Of a stretch of 64,000 nucleotides of DNA, positions 28,238 to 37,521 are shown one piece after another. The notes under the pieces were generated by a model that saw only the letters and a list, made by a program, of their open reading frames with translations, did no database searches and had not been told where the DNA came from. Source of the DNA: Pseudomonas sp. 21 (GTDB lineage Bacteria > Pseudomonadota > Gammaproteobacteria > Pseudomonadales > Pseudomonadaceae); NCBI RefSeq assembly GCF_000955805.1, contig NZ_JYOA01000003.1, positions 87,540-151,539 on the forward strand, in the 5' to 3' direction. The position numbers and the translations under genes were made by a program. The first letter of the stretch is position 1; each line of letters begins with the position of its first letter.

Positions 28238-28627
28238 TCAGGCTTTCTGATCCGCCAGCCAGGCATCGATCACTTCCTGTGCCGCGCGGAAGGCGTCGAT
28301 GGCCGCCGGGACGCCGGCGTAGACCGCGCAGTGCAGCAACGCCTCGCGAATCTCTTCCACGGTGCAGCCGTTGTTCAGGGCGCCACGCACGTGGCCTTTG
28401 AGCTCCTGCGGGCATTTCAGCGCGGTCAGCGCCGCCAGGGTGATCAGGCTGCGGGTCTTGCGCGGCAGGCCTTCTCGGTTCCAGACGCCGCCCCAGGCGT
28501 GCTCGTTGACGAAGTCCTGCAGCGGTTGGGTGAACTCGGTGGCATTGCCCAGGGCGCGGTCGACGAAGGCGTCGCCCATCACTTCGCGGCGAACCTGCTC
28601 GCCGGCCTTGCGGTTGTCGTTGCTCAT
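28238..28627 (-). CDS. Carboxymuconolactone decarboxylase (CMD) family protein
   Basis: The 129-residue product is a single CMD/AhpD-like domain, with NEHAWGGVWNREGLPRKTRSLITLAAL and GCTVEEIREALLHCAVYAGVPAA. This is close to 4-carboxymuconolactone decarboxylase (PcaC) in pattern, but there are no other protocatechuate genes nearby, so a true PcaC role is not supported by context. There is no CxxC redox pair of AhpD. ATG 28627 (MSNDNRK) is chosen since upstream residues look non-coding and an RBS-like GGAGT precedes it. It begins 10 bp after the stop of the RlpA-like gene, so the two are probably one transcript. Confidence 0.82.
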   Translation of the reverse strand: MSNDNRKAGEQVRREVMGDAFVDRALGNATEFTQPLQDFVNEHAWGGVWNREGLPRKTRSLITLAALTALKCPQELKGHVRGALNNGCTVEEIREALLHCAVYAGVPAAIDAFRAAQEVIDAWLADQKA

Positions 28628-28637
28628 TCTGACTCCT

Positions 28638-29021
28638 TCAGAGACCTTCCAGGCGCACCGGCGCGGTGCCGGAGCGCAGCATGTTGAGTTGTTCGGCAGC
28701 GGCCTTGGAGACATCGATGATGCGGCCACGACCGAACGGCCCGCGGTCGTTGATGCGCACCACGACGCTGCGGCCGTTGTCGAGGTTGGTCACTCGCACC
28801 CGCGTGCCGAAGGGCAGGGTGCGATGCGCGGCGGTCAGGGCGTTCTGGTTGAAGCGCTCGCCACTGGCGGTGCGCTTGCCATGGTGGGCCTTGCCGTAAT
28901 AGGACGCGGTGCCTTCGGCGCGGTAGCCGCGGCCGGAGACTTCCGAGTCGCTGTCATAAGACGGGGTGCTACAGCCGGCCAGCAGGGCCAGGCAGCCGAC
29001 GAGGGCCATGGGTCGCAGCAT
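28638..29021 (-). CDS. RlpA-like septal ring lytic transglycosylase domain lipoprotein
   Basis: This 127-residue lipoprotein has a lipobox (LLAGC, Cys around residue 17) and a double-psi beta-barrel RlpA domain: [21 protein letters not shown], then [10 protein letters not shown] and VRINDRGPF. The conserved Asp of NDRGP is present. It lacks the C-terminal SPOR domain of full RlpA, so it is the short paralogue. It may cut naked glycan strands or be a structural barrel. Start ATG 29021 has a GGAGGT RBS just upstream. A terminator separates it from gatB. Confidence 0.85.
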   Translation of the reverse strand: MLRPMALVGCLALLAGCSTPSYDSDSEVSGRGYRAEGTASYYGKAHHGKRTASGERFNQNALTAAHRTLPFGTRVRVTNLDNGRSVVVRINDRGPFGRGRIIDVSKAAAEQLNMLRSGTAPVRLEGL

Positions 29022-29034
29022 CGAACCTCCGGAC

Positions 29035-29060
29035 GAAAAAACGCCGGGCAAGCCCGGCGT
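29035..29060 (-). terminator. Rho-independent terminator of gatCAB
   Basis: A perfect stem ACGCCGGGC/GCCCGGCGT with a 2-nt spacer (29041-29060) is followed on the minus strand by a T tract. It lies between the gatB stop and the RlpA-like gene. Confidence 0.85.
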
Positions 29061-29075
29061 CGTTGAAGTGTGGGC

Positions 29076-30521
29076 TCAGGCTTCGAGCTTCTTCTTCAGC
29101 AGTTCGTTCACTTGTGCCGGGTTGGCCTTGCCCTTGGCGGCCTTCATGGCCTGGCCGACGAAGAAGCCGAACATCTTGCCACGCTTGGCTTCGTCGCTGG
29201 CGCGGTACTGTTCGACCTGCTCGGCGTTGGCCGCCAGCACGTCGTCCAGCAGCTTCTCGACGGCGCCGCTGTCGGTGTTCTGCACCAGGTCCTTGGCCTT
29301 GATGATCTCGTCGGGCGAGCCTTCACCCTCGGCCAGGGCAGCGAACACGGTCTTGGCGGCCTTGCCGTTGATGGTGCCGTCCTTCAGGCGCAGGATCATC
29401 TGGCCCAGGTGCTCGGCAGAAACCGGCGATTGCTCGATTTCCAGGCCGTCCTTGTTGAGCAGGCTGGAGAGCTCGCCCATCACCCAGTTGGCGGCCAGCT
29501 TGGCGTCGCCGCAGATGGTCTGGACCTGTTCGAAATAATCGGCCATCTCGCGGCTGGCGGACAGCACGCTGGCGTCATAGGCGGACAGGCCGTACTGGCT
29601 CTCGAAACGCTCGCGCTTCTGGTCCGGCAGTTCCGGCAGCTGGCCGCGCAGTTCTTCGAGGAAGGCGCGCTCGATTACCACCGGCAGCAGGTCCGGGCAG
29701 GGGAAGTAACGGTAGTCGTTGGCTTCTTCCTTGCTGCGCATGGAGCGCGTTTCGTCCTTGTTCGGATCGTACAGGCGGGTTTCCTGCACGACCTTGCCGC
29801 CGTCCTCGATCAGCTCGATCTGGCGTTGCACTTCGTGGTTGATCGCCTTCTCGATGAAGCGGAACGAGTTCACGTTCTTGATCTCGGCACGGGTGCCGAA
29901 CTCGGCCTGGCCCTTCGGACGTACCGAGACGTTGCAGTCGCAACGCAGCGAGCCTTCGGCCATGTTGCCGTCGCAGATGCCCAGGTAGCGCACCATGGCG
30001 TGGATCGCCTTGACGTAGGCCACGGCTTCCTTGGCGCTGCGGATGTCCGGCTCGGAGACGATCTCCAGCAGCGGAGTACCGGCGCGGTTCAGGTCGATGC
30101 CGCTCATGCCGTGGAAGTCTTCGTGCAGGCTCTTGCCGGCGTCCTCTTCCAGGTGCGCGCGGGTGATGCCGACGCGCTTGACGGTACCGTCCTCCAGGGT
30201 GATATCCAGGTGGCCCTTGCCGACGATGGGGTGATCCATCTGGCTGGTCTGGTAGCCCTTGGGCAGGTCCGGGTAGAAGTAGTTCTTGCGGGCGAAGACG
30301 TTGCGCTCGGCGATCTCGGCGTTGATCGCCAGGCCGAACTGGCAGGCCATGCGCACGGCTTCCTGGTTCAGCACCGGCAGGGTGCCGGGCATCGCCAGGT
30401 CGATCAGGCTGGCCTGGGTGTTCGGGGCGGCGCCGAAGGTGGTGGCGCTACCGGAAAAGATCTTCGATTGGGTGGAGAGCTGTGCGTGGATTTCCAGCCC
30501 GATCACGGTTTCCCATTGCAT
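29076..30521 (-). CDS. gatB: Asp-tRNA(Asn)/Glu-tRNA(Gln) amidotransferase subunit B
   Basis: The 481-residue GatB subunit activates misacylated Glu-tRNA(Gln) or Asp-tRNA(Asn) with ATP so that ammonia from GatA can convert it to the amide form. It starts with the hallmark [24 protein letters not shown] and contains the metal- and ATP-binding kinase-like domain, with [18 protein letters not shown] and [12 protein letters not shown]. The helical and YqeY-like tail ends in [14 protein letters not shown]. Length is normal. It is third in gatC-gatA-gatB, 11 bp after gatA, and is followed by a terminator. Confidence 0.97.
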   Translation of the reverse strand: MQWETVIGLEIHAQLSTQSKIFSGSATTFGAAPNTQASLIDLAMPGTLPVLNQEAVRMACQFGLAINAEIAERNVFARKNYFYPDLPKGYQTSQMDHPIVGKGHLDITLEDGTVKRVGITRAHLEEDAGKSLHEDFHGMSGIDLNRAGTPLLEIVSEPDIRSAKEAVAYVKAIHAMVRYLGICDGNMAEGSLRCDCNVSVRPKGQAEFGTRAEIKNVNSFRFIEKAINHEVQRQIELIEDGGKVVQETRLYDPNKDETRSMRSKEEANDYRYFPCPDLLPVVIERAFLEELRGQLPELPDQKRERFESQYGLSAYDASVLSASREMADYFEQVQTICGDAKLAANWVMGELSSLLNKDGLEIEQSPVSAEHLGQMILRLKDGTINGKAAKTVFAALAEGEGSPDEIIKAKDLVQNTDSGAVEKLLDDVLAANAEQVEQYRASDEAKRGKMFGFFVGQAMKAAKGKANPAQVNELLKKKLEA

Positions 30522-30532
30522 GTGTGTCGTCC

Positions 30533-31987
30533 TCAGAATCCAGCCGGTGCTTGTTTGTGCCAGTCGGTCGCCAGTTGGTATTGGTGCGCGACGTTGAGCA
30601 GGCGGCCTTCCTGGAAGTATGGCGCGAGCAACTGGACACCCACCGGCAGGCCGTCGACGAAGCCAGCGGGCATGGACAGGCCCGGAATGCCGGCGAGGTT
30701 GGCGGTGATGGTGTAGATGTCTTCCAGGTACTGGGCGACCGGGTCGTTGTTCTTCTCGCCCAGTTTCCAGGCCGGGTTCGGCGTGGTCGGGCCGAGGATC
30801 ACGTCGACTTCGGCGAAGGCGCTGGTGAAATCGTTCTTGATCAGGCGGCGAATTTTCTGAGCCTTCAGGTAATACGCGTCGTAGTAACCAGCGGAAAGCG
30901 CGTAGGTGCCGACCATGATGCGGTTCTTCACTTCAGCGCCGAAGCCTTCGGCGCGGGAGCGCTTGTACAGGTCCTGGAGGTCCTTCGGGTCTTCGCAGCG
31001 GTAGCCGTAGCGCACGCCGTCGAAGCGCGACAGGTTGGAGCTGGCTTCTGCGGGCGCGATCACATAATAGGCAGGGATCGCGTGCTGCATGTTCGGCAGG
31101 GAGATCTCCTTGACCACCGCGCCGAGCTGCTTGAGCTGCTCGACCACCTTCATCACCGCGTCGGCGATGCGGCTGTCCAGGCCGGCGCCGAAGTACTCCT
31201 TCGGCAGGCCGATGCGCAGGCCGGTCAGCGGCTTGGCCAGGGCGGCCAGGTAGTCGTCCACCGGCTGGTCGACGCAGGTGGAATCCTTCGGATCGAAGCC
31301 GGCCATGGCGCCGAGCATCAGCGCGCAGTCCTCGGCGGTGCGGGCCAGCGGGCCGCCCTGATCGAGGCTGGAGGCGTAAGCGATCATGCCCCAGCGGGAC
31401 ACGCGGCCGTAGGTCGGCTTGATGCCGGTGAGGTTGGTCAGCGCGGCCGGCTGGCGGATCGAGCCGCCGGTGTCGGTGCCGGTGGCGGCCGGGATCAGGC
31501 GCGCGGCCACGGCGGCGGCGGAACCGCCGGAGGAGCCGCCCGGCACGCGGGAGGTGTCCCAGGGGTTCTTCACCGGGCCGTAGTGGCTGGATTCATTGGC
31601 CGAGCCCATGGCGAACTCGTCCATGTTCAGCTTGCCCAGGCTCACGGTGCCGGCATCCGCCAGGCGCTCGACGACGGTGGCGTCGTAGGGCGAGACGAAA
31701 GCGTCGAGGATCTTCGAGCCGCAGCTGGTGCGCACGCCCTGGGTGCAGAACAGGTCCTTGTGGGCGATCGGTGCGCCGAGCAGGGCGCCGGTTTCACCTT
31801 TGGCGCGCCGCTCGTCGGCCGCCTTGGCCTGGGCCAGGGCGTTTTCCTCGGTGACGGTGATGAAACTGTTCAGCTGCGGGTCGAGCTGCTGGATGCGCGC
31901 GAGCAGGGCAGTGGCCAGTTCCTGGGCGGAGAATTGCTTGTCGGCGAGTCCGCGGGCGACTTCGGCGAGGGTCAATTGATGCAGCAT
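30533..31987 (-). CDS. gatA: Asp-tRNA(Asn)/Glu-tRNA(Gln) amidotransferase subunit A
   Basis: This 484-residue amidase-signature enzyme releases ammonia from glutamine for GatB. The Ser-cisSer-Lys triad region is clear: the Lys in [13 protein letters not shown], the Ser-rich [14 protein letters not shown], and the nucleophile Ser in [14 protein letters not shown] 31987 ([14 protein letters not shown]) is chosen because the upstream 40 residues in the same frame are not GatA-like. It lies 19 bp after gatC and before gatB, all on one transcript. Confidence 0.96.
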   Translation of the reverse strand: MLHQLTLAEVARGLADKQFSAQELATALLARIQQLDPQLNSFITVTEENALAQAKAADERRAKGETGALLGAPIAHKDLFCTQGVRTSCGSKILDAFVSPYDATVVERLADAGTVSLGKLNMDEFAMGSANESSHYGPVKNPWDTSRVPGGSSGGSAAAVAARLIPAATGTDTGGSIRQPAALTNLTGIKPTYGRVSRWGMIAYASSLDQGGPLARTAEDCALMLGAMAGFDPKDSTCVDQPVDDYLAALAKPLTGLRIGLPKEYFGAGLDSRIADAVMKVVEQLKQLGAVVKEISLPNMQHAIPAYYVIAPAEASSNLSRFDGVRYGYRCEDPKDLQDLYKRSRAEGFGAEVKNRIMVGTYALSAGYYDAYYLKAQKIRRLIKNDFTSAFAEVDVILGPTTPNPAWKLGEKNNDPVAQYLEDIYTITANLAGIPGLSMPAGFVDGLPVGVQLLAPYFQEGRLLNVAHQYQLATDWHKQAPAGF

Positions 31988-32006
31988 ATGTCCGTGTCCT
32001 TCTCGC

Positions 32007-32294
32007 TTACTCGATGACTTTCGGGACGAGGTAGAGGCCGTCTTCCACGGCCGGCGCGATGGCCTGGTAGGCTTCGCGGCGGTTCTCCTCGGTGACTGCG
32101 TCGGCACGCAGGCGCTGCGTGGCTTCCAGCGGGTGGGCCAGGGGCTCCACGCCGTCGGTGTCGACCGCCTGCATGGCGTCGATCAGGCCGAGAATGTTGT
32201 TCAGGGTGTCGGTGGTACGCGAAATGTCGGCTTCCGCAACGCCCAGGCGGGCGAGGTGGGCGATCTTTTCCACGTCGGAGCGTTCAAGCGCCAT
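32007..32294 (-). CDS. gatC: Asp-tRNA(Asn)/Glu-tRNA(Gln) amidotransferase subunit C
   Basis: The 95-residue GatC belts GatA and GatB together. It has the family's [18 protein letters not shown] helix and the C-terminal [12 protein letters not shown] tail. It is the first gene of gatCAB, and a plausible promoter lies about 130 bp upstream at 32423-32451. It is divergent from mreB. Confidence 0.95.
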   Translation of the reverse strand: MALERSDVEKIAHLARLGVAEADISRTTDTLNNILGLIDAMQAVDTDGVEPLAHPLEATQRLRADAVTEENRREAYQAIAPAVEDGLYLVPKVIE

Positions 32295-32422
32295 CGGGAT
32301 CTCCAGCTAGAGCGGCCCGGTTCGAACTGGACCTGGCCGGAAGGAATGAGGGGGCGGGGAACAGAACCCGCGGCAGACGGTCGAAGGCCGCTGGGAAGGG
32401 CCTGCAGGCCCGAAAAACGAGG

Positions 32423-32443
32423 AATCTAGCATAAATTGCCGCC

Positions 32444-32451
<8 letters not shown>
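32423..32451 (-). promoter_or_regulatory. Predicted sigma-70 promoter of gatCAB
   Basis: On the minus strand a TTGGGC -35 hexamer (32446-32451) and a TAGATT -10 hexamer (32423-32428) are separated by 17 bp. The -35 overlaps the -35 proposed for the divergent mreB promoter. Read by eye. Confidence 0.5.
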
Positions 32452-33570
<1,119 letters not shown>

Positions 33571-33587
33571 GGTAGGAAAGCCCTGTA

Positions 33588-33635
33588 AAGGTCGGTTAAC
33601 GTTTCGCCCACGCTGGTGAATCCTCAACCGACCTT
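33588..33635. repeat. Inverted repeat in the mreB-mreC gap
   Basis: AAGGTCGGTT (33588-33597) and AACCGACCTT (33626-33635) form a perfect 10-bp inverted repeat with a 28-nt loop. No T tract follows, so it is not a standard terminator. It could be an mRNA stability element, attenuator or operator between mreB and mreC. Confidence 0.55.
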
Positions 33636-33702
33636 GCACAGCTAGGAGCCGGTCATCAAACCGATATTCTCCAAAGGGCCCTCGCTGGGCGCGCGCCTGC
33701 TG

Positions 33703-34725
33703 GTGCTCGCCGTCCTGTCGGTCGCCTTGATGGTGGTCGATGCCCGCTTCGATTATCTGAAACCGGTACGCAGCCAGATGGGCCTCGTGCTGAGTCCCTT
33801 CTATGGCATCGCCGATATCCCGGTTCGAGCCTGGGAAGGCGTGCGTGACCAGTTCACCAGCCGCAGCGAGCTGCTGGCCGAGAACGAGCGCCTGAAGGCC
33901 GAGCAACTGCTGATGCAGCGCCGCCTGCAGAAGCTGGCCACCCTCACCGAACAGAACGTGCGCCTGCGCGAGTTGCTCAACTCTTCCGCGCTGGTCGATG
34001 ACAAGGTGCTGGTGGGCGAGCTGATCGGTGTCGACCCGAACCCCTTCACCCAACGCATCCTGATCGACAAGGGTGAGAAGGACGGCGTGTTCCAGGGCCA
34101 GCCGGTGCTCGATGCCAGCGGTCTGATGGGCCAGGTGGTCGAGGTCATGCCCTACACCGCGCGCGTCCTGCTGCTGACCGATACCACCCACAGCATTCCG
34201 GTGCAGGTGAACCGCAATGGCCTGCGCGCCATCGCCGTGGGCACCGGCAACCCGGAGCGTCTGGAACTGCGCTACGTCGCCGATACGGCTGACATCAAGG
34301 AAGGCGACCTGCTGGTCAGCTCCGGCCTTGGCCAGCGTTTCCCGGCCGGTTATCCGGTGGCCGTGGTGAAGGAAGTGCTGCATGACACCGGCGGGCCTTT
34401 CGCCACCATTCGCGCCGTGCCGACCGCCAAGATGAACCGCAGCCGCTATGTGCTGCTGGTGTTCAGCGACAGCCGCACCCCCGAACAGCGCGCCACCGAT
34501 GCCGCCGAGGCCCAGGCCGAGGCCGACCGCAAGGCCGCCGAGTCCGGCACGCCGGCACAGCCTGCACCGGGCACCCCCGCAGCCCAGCCGCATGACGGCG
34601 CGCAGCCTGCCGCTCCCGCCGCTCCCGCCGCGCAGCCGGCGCACCCGGCCGGCACCAACGGTACGGCGCCTGCCGTGCCGGCCGCTGGCCCGGCATCGCA
34701 CCCGGATGCAAGGACCCGTCACTGA
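33703..34725 (+). CDS. mreC: Rod shape-determining protein MreC
   Basis: MreC is a membrane-anchored periplasmic scaffold of the elongasome. After the membrane segment comes a coiled coil (about residues 40-85, ending LRELLNSS). The beta-barrel MreC domain follows with VGELIGVDPNPFTQRILIDKG, then GLGQRFPAGYPVA. The last ~70 residues are low-complexity Ala/Pro. The start is uncertain: GTG 33703 is the first canonical start and gives 340 residues, but family-like sequence (IKPIFSKGPSLGARLL) extends upstream to 33655. A TAGGAG RBS at 33643-33648 is well spaced for a codon at 33652-33657, which reads GTC ATC. The true start may be the non-canonical ATC 33655. Confidence 0.9.
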   Translation: MLAVLSVALMVVDARFDYLKPVRSQMGLVLSPFYGIADIPVRAWEGVRDQFTSRSELLAENERLKAEQLLMQRRLQKLATLTEQNVRLRELLNSSALVDDKVLVGELIGVDPNPFTQRILIDKGEKDGVFQGQPVLDASGLMGQVVEVMPYTARVLLLTDTTHSIPVQVNRNGLRAIAVGTGNPERLELRYVADTADIKEGDLLVSSGLGQRFPAGYPVAVVKEVLHDTGGPFATIRAVPTAKMNRSRYVLLVFSDSRTPEQRATDAAEAQAEADRKAAESGTPAQPAPGTPAAQPHDGAQPAAPAAPAAQPAHPAGTNGTAPAVPAAGPASHPDARTRH

Positions 34726-35213
34726 TGGCGGCGCAGGGCTCGAACAACGGCTGGGCCATCTGGCTCACCCTGCTGGCGGCGCTGCTGCTGTCGGTGGCGC
34801 CGATGCCCAGCTTCATGGAGATCGGCCGCCCGCTGTGGCTGGCGATGTTCCTCACCTACTGGGTGCTCTACCTGCCACACAAGGTCGGCATGCTGACCGC
34901 CTGGGTGTTCGGCGTCGCCGAGGACGTGCTCTACGGCAGCCTGCTGGGGCAGAACGCCCTGATCCTGAGCCTGATCATCTGCCTGGTGCTGTCGCTGCAT
35001 CAGCGCCTGCGCATGTTCCCCATCTGGCAGCAATGCCTGGTTTTGCTGGTGGTCTACGGTCTTGCCCAACTGGTCCAGTTGTGGATCAGCGCCCTGACCG
35101 GCAACCGCCCGCCGACCCTGGTCTTCCTCCTGCCGGCACTGGTCAGTGCCTTGCTCTGGCCCTGGGTCTACACACTGATGCGGGCCCTGCGGCTGCGCCT
35201 GAACATCAACTGA
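34725..35213 (+). CDS. mreD: Rod shape-determining protein MreD
   Basis: This 162-residue inner-membrane protein has about five to six hydrophobic helices (LTLLAALLLSVAPMP, WLAMFLTYWVLYLP and others), typical of MreD. It completes the MreBCD complex that guides side-wall elongation. The ATG overlaps the mreC stop (TGATG), so the two are translationally coupled. A GC-rich hairpin follows the stop. Confidence 0.93.
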   Translation: MAAQGSNNGWAIWLTLLAALLLSVAPMPSFMEIGRPLWLAMFLTYWVLYLPHKVGMLTAWVFGVAEDVLYGSLLGQNALILSLIICLVLSLHQRLRMFPIWQQCLVLLVVYGLAQLVQLWISALTGNRPPTLVFLLPALVSALLWPWVYTLMRALRLRLNIN

Positions 35214-35237
35214 TCGCCCCCTTGCGGGGGAATCGCC

Positions 35238-35258
35238 GGGCCCGCGTTGCGCGGGCCC
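35238..35258 (+). terminator. GC-rich hairpin after mreD, weak terminator candidate
   Basis: A perfect 9-bp stem GGGCCCGCG/CGCGGGCCC with a TTG loop lies between mreD and maf. It is not followed by a T run, so it may only pause or trim transcripts; maf begins 15 bp later. Confidence 0.4.
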
Positions 35259-35273
35259 GCTTCGGAGTCCCTG

Positions 35274-35858
35274 ATGGCCCAGCTGTACCTCGCCTCCAGT
35301 TCGCCGCGTCGCCGCGAACTGCTCACCCAGATCGGCCTGCCGTTCCATATAGTGCCCGCGTCCATCGATGAAACGCCCGAGTCTGGCGAGTCGGCGCATG
35401 CCTATGTCGAGCGCCTGGCGCGCGGCAAGGCGCAGGCCGGGCTGAACTTCCTCGCCCAGCGCGCCGACGTCTGCGTGCTGGGCGCCGATACCGCCGTGGT
35501 GCTGGATGGCCGCATCCTCGGCAAGCCGGTCGATCGCGACGACGCCCTGGCTATGCTGCGAGCCCTGTCCGGCCGCGAGCACGAAGTGCTGACCGCCGTG
35601 GCGGTCGCCGACCGGGAGCACTGCGAAGCGCGCGTGGTCAGCAGCCGCGTGGCCTTCCGCGAGATTTCCGCCGAGGAAGCCGAGCGCTACTGGGAAACCG
35701 GCGAGCCGCAGGATAAAGCCGGTGGCTATGCTATCCAGGGGCTGGCGGCGGTCTTCGTCAGCCGCGTCGAGGGCAGCTACAGCGCCGTGGTCGGCCTGCC
35801 TCTTTGCGAAACCTCGGCATTGCTGGCTGACTTCTCCATCCCTAGCTGGCAGTCTTGA
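35274..35858 (+). CDS. maf: Maf family nucleotide pyrophosphatase (dTTP/UTP, YhdE type)
   Basis: The 194-residue Maf protein hydrolyses non-canonical or excess nucleoside triphosphates to monophosphates. The family signature [10 protein letters not shown] is at the N-terminus. The catalytic Asp lies in [17 protein letters not shown], and the [13 protein letters not shown] segment is present. This text fits the YhdE (dTTPase/UTPase) subgroup. ATG 35274 is chosen because the family sequence [11 protein letters not shown] starts there. The position between mreD and rng is conserved in gammaproteobacteria. Confidence 0.95.
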   Translation: MAQLYLASSSPRRRELLTQIGLPFHIVPASIDETPESGESAHAYVERLARGKAQAGLNFLAQRADVCVLGADTAVVLDGRILGKPVDRDDALAMLRALSGREHEVLTAVAVADREHCEARVVSSRVAFREISAEEAERYWETGEPQDKAGGYAIQGLAAVFVSRVEGSYSAVVGLPLCETSALLADFSIPSWQS

Positions 35859-35905
35859 TCGGAAAGTAGCGCTGGCACGACTCCGGGCGCGATAAGGAAG
35901 GGCGC

Positions 35906-37363
35906 ATGAGCGAAGAGATCCTGATCAATATCACGCCGATGGAATCGCGCGTGGCGGTGGTGGAGAACGGCGTCCTGCAGGAGGTCCATGTCGAGCGCAC
36001 GCTGCGCCGCGGGATCGTCGGCAATATCTACAAGGGCAAGGTCGTGCGCGTGCTCCCCGGCATGCAGGCGGCCTTCGTCGACGTCGGCCTGGAACGCGCG
36101 GCCTTCATCCACGCTGCGGAGATTTCCACCCGCGAGGGCAGTGCCGTGGAAAGCATCGGCGCGCTGGTCCACGAAGGGCAGAGCCTGGTGGTGCAGGTCA
36201 CCAAGGACCCCATCGGCACCAAGGGCGCACGGCTGACCACGCACCTGTCGATCCCTTCGCGCTACCTGGTCTACATGCCGCGCACCAGTCATGTCGGGAT
36301 TTCCCTGAAGATCGAGGACGAGCACGAGCGCGAGCGCCTCAAGCAGGTGGTCGCCAAGTGCGTCGAGGCCGAGGGTATCGTCGAGCGCGGCGGGTTCATC
36401 CTGCGTACCGCGGCCGAGGGCGCGGGTGAGGACGAGATCCTCGCCGATATCCGTTACCTGCGCCGCCTCTGGGACCAGATCGACGCACAGATCCAGACCG
36501 TCGGCGCGCCGACGATGATCTACGAAGACCTTTCCCTGGCCCTGCGCACCCTGCGCGACCTGGTGAACCCGCGCATCGAGAAGATCCGCGTCGATTCCCG
36601 GGAGAACTTCCAGAAGATCACGCAGTTCGTCGAGGAACTGATGCCGGAAATCGCCGACCGCCTGGAGCATTACCCCGGCGAGCGGCCGATCTTCGACCTC
36701 TACGGGGTCGAGGACGAGGTGCAGAAGGCGCTGGAGCGCAAGGTGCTGCTCAAGTCCGGCGGCTACCTGATCATCGACCCGACCGAGGCGATGACCACCA
36801 TCGACGTGAACACCGGCGCCTTCGTCGGCCATCGCAACCTCGAAGAGACCATCTTCAAGACCAACCTCGAGGCTGCGACCGCCATCGCCCGCCAGCTGCG
36901 CCTGCGCAACCTGGGCGGGATCATCATCATCGACTTCATCGACATGGAAGACGAGGAGCACCGGCGCCAGGTCCTGCGGACCCTGGAGAAGCAGCTCGAA
37001 CGCGATCATGCCAAGACCAACATCATCGGCATCACCGAGCTGGGCCTGGTGCAGATGACCCGCAAGCGCACCCGCGAAAGCCTGGTGCAGGTGCTCTGCG
37101 AGCCCTGCCCGAGCTGCCAGGGGCGCGGCATGCTGAAGACTGCCGAAACCATCTGCTACGAGATATTCCGCGAGATCCTTCGCGAGGCCCGGGCCTACCA
37201 GGCCAATTCCTATCTGGTGCTGGCCAACCAGAAAGTGGTGGATCGCCTGCTCGACGAGGAGTCGGGCAACGTCGCTGACTTGGAGCTGTTCATCGGCCGC
37301 CCCATCAAGTTCCAGGTCGAGGCCATGTATTCCCAGGAGCAGTACGACGTGGTCCTGCTTTGA
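35906..37363 (+). CDS. rng: Ribonuclease G
   Basis: The 485-residue RNase G (CafA) is an endonuclease that matures the 5' end of 16S rRNA and degrades mRNAs. The N-terminal S1 domain (GNIYKGKVVRVLPGMQAAFVDVG) is followed by a 5'-sensor. The DNase I-like domain has catalytic Asp residues in VNTGAF and IIIDFIDMED. The zinc-link CPSC motif in CEPCPSCQGRG supports dimerisation. It has the short C-terminus that separates RNase G from RNase E. RBS AAGGAAGG is present. Confidence 0.96.
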   Translation: MSEEILINITPMESRVAVVENGVLQEVHVERTLRRGIVGNIYKGKVVRVLPGMQAAFVDVGLERAAFIHAAEISTREGSAVESIGALVHEGQSLVVQVTKDPIGTKGARLTTHLSIPSRYLVYMPRTSHVGISLKIEDEHERERLKQVVAKCVEAEGIVERGGFILRTAAEGAGEDEILADIRYLRRLWDQIDAQIQTVGAPTMIYEDLSLALRTLRDLVNPRIEKIRVDSRENFQKITQFVEELMPEIADRLEHYPGERPIFDLYGVEDEVQKALERKVLLKSGGYLIIDPTEAMTTIDVNTGAFVGHRNLEETIFKTNLEAATAIARQLRLRNLGGIIIIDFIDMEDEEHRRQVLRTLEKQLERDHAKTNIIGITELGLVQMTRKRTRESLVQVLCEPCPSCQGRGMLKTAETICYEIFREILREARAYQANSYLVLANQKVVDRLLDEESGNVADLELFIGRPIKFQVEAMYSQEQYDVVLL

Positions 37364-37521
37364 GCGGCGGATCGCACAACCTGGGATTCCGGCAGGAGGC
37401 CGTCGTGCAATGGGGTTTTTTGGAGCTTTGCCTGACGCACACTGTCAGACTTGGTTCGACATTGCCTGGCTGGGAGGCCGCTCGATGACCCTTCGCTTCA
37501 TTTCACAGGCAGCCGGCTGAC

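Noticed and set aside
28238-28627. PcaC of the protocatechuate pathway
   Set aside because: Only the domain fits; no other pca genes are near, so the specific catabolic name is not justified.
33571-33651. A small RNA gene between mreB and mreC
   Set aside because: Apart from the inverted repeat there is no promoter or terminator pattern to support a separate transcript.
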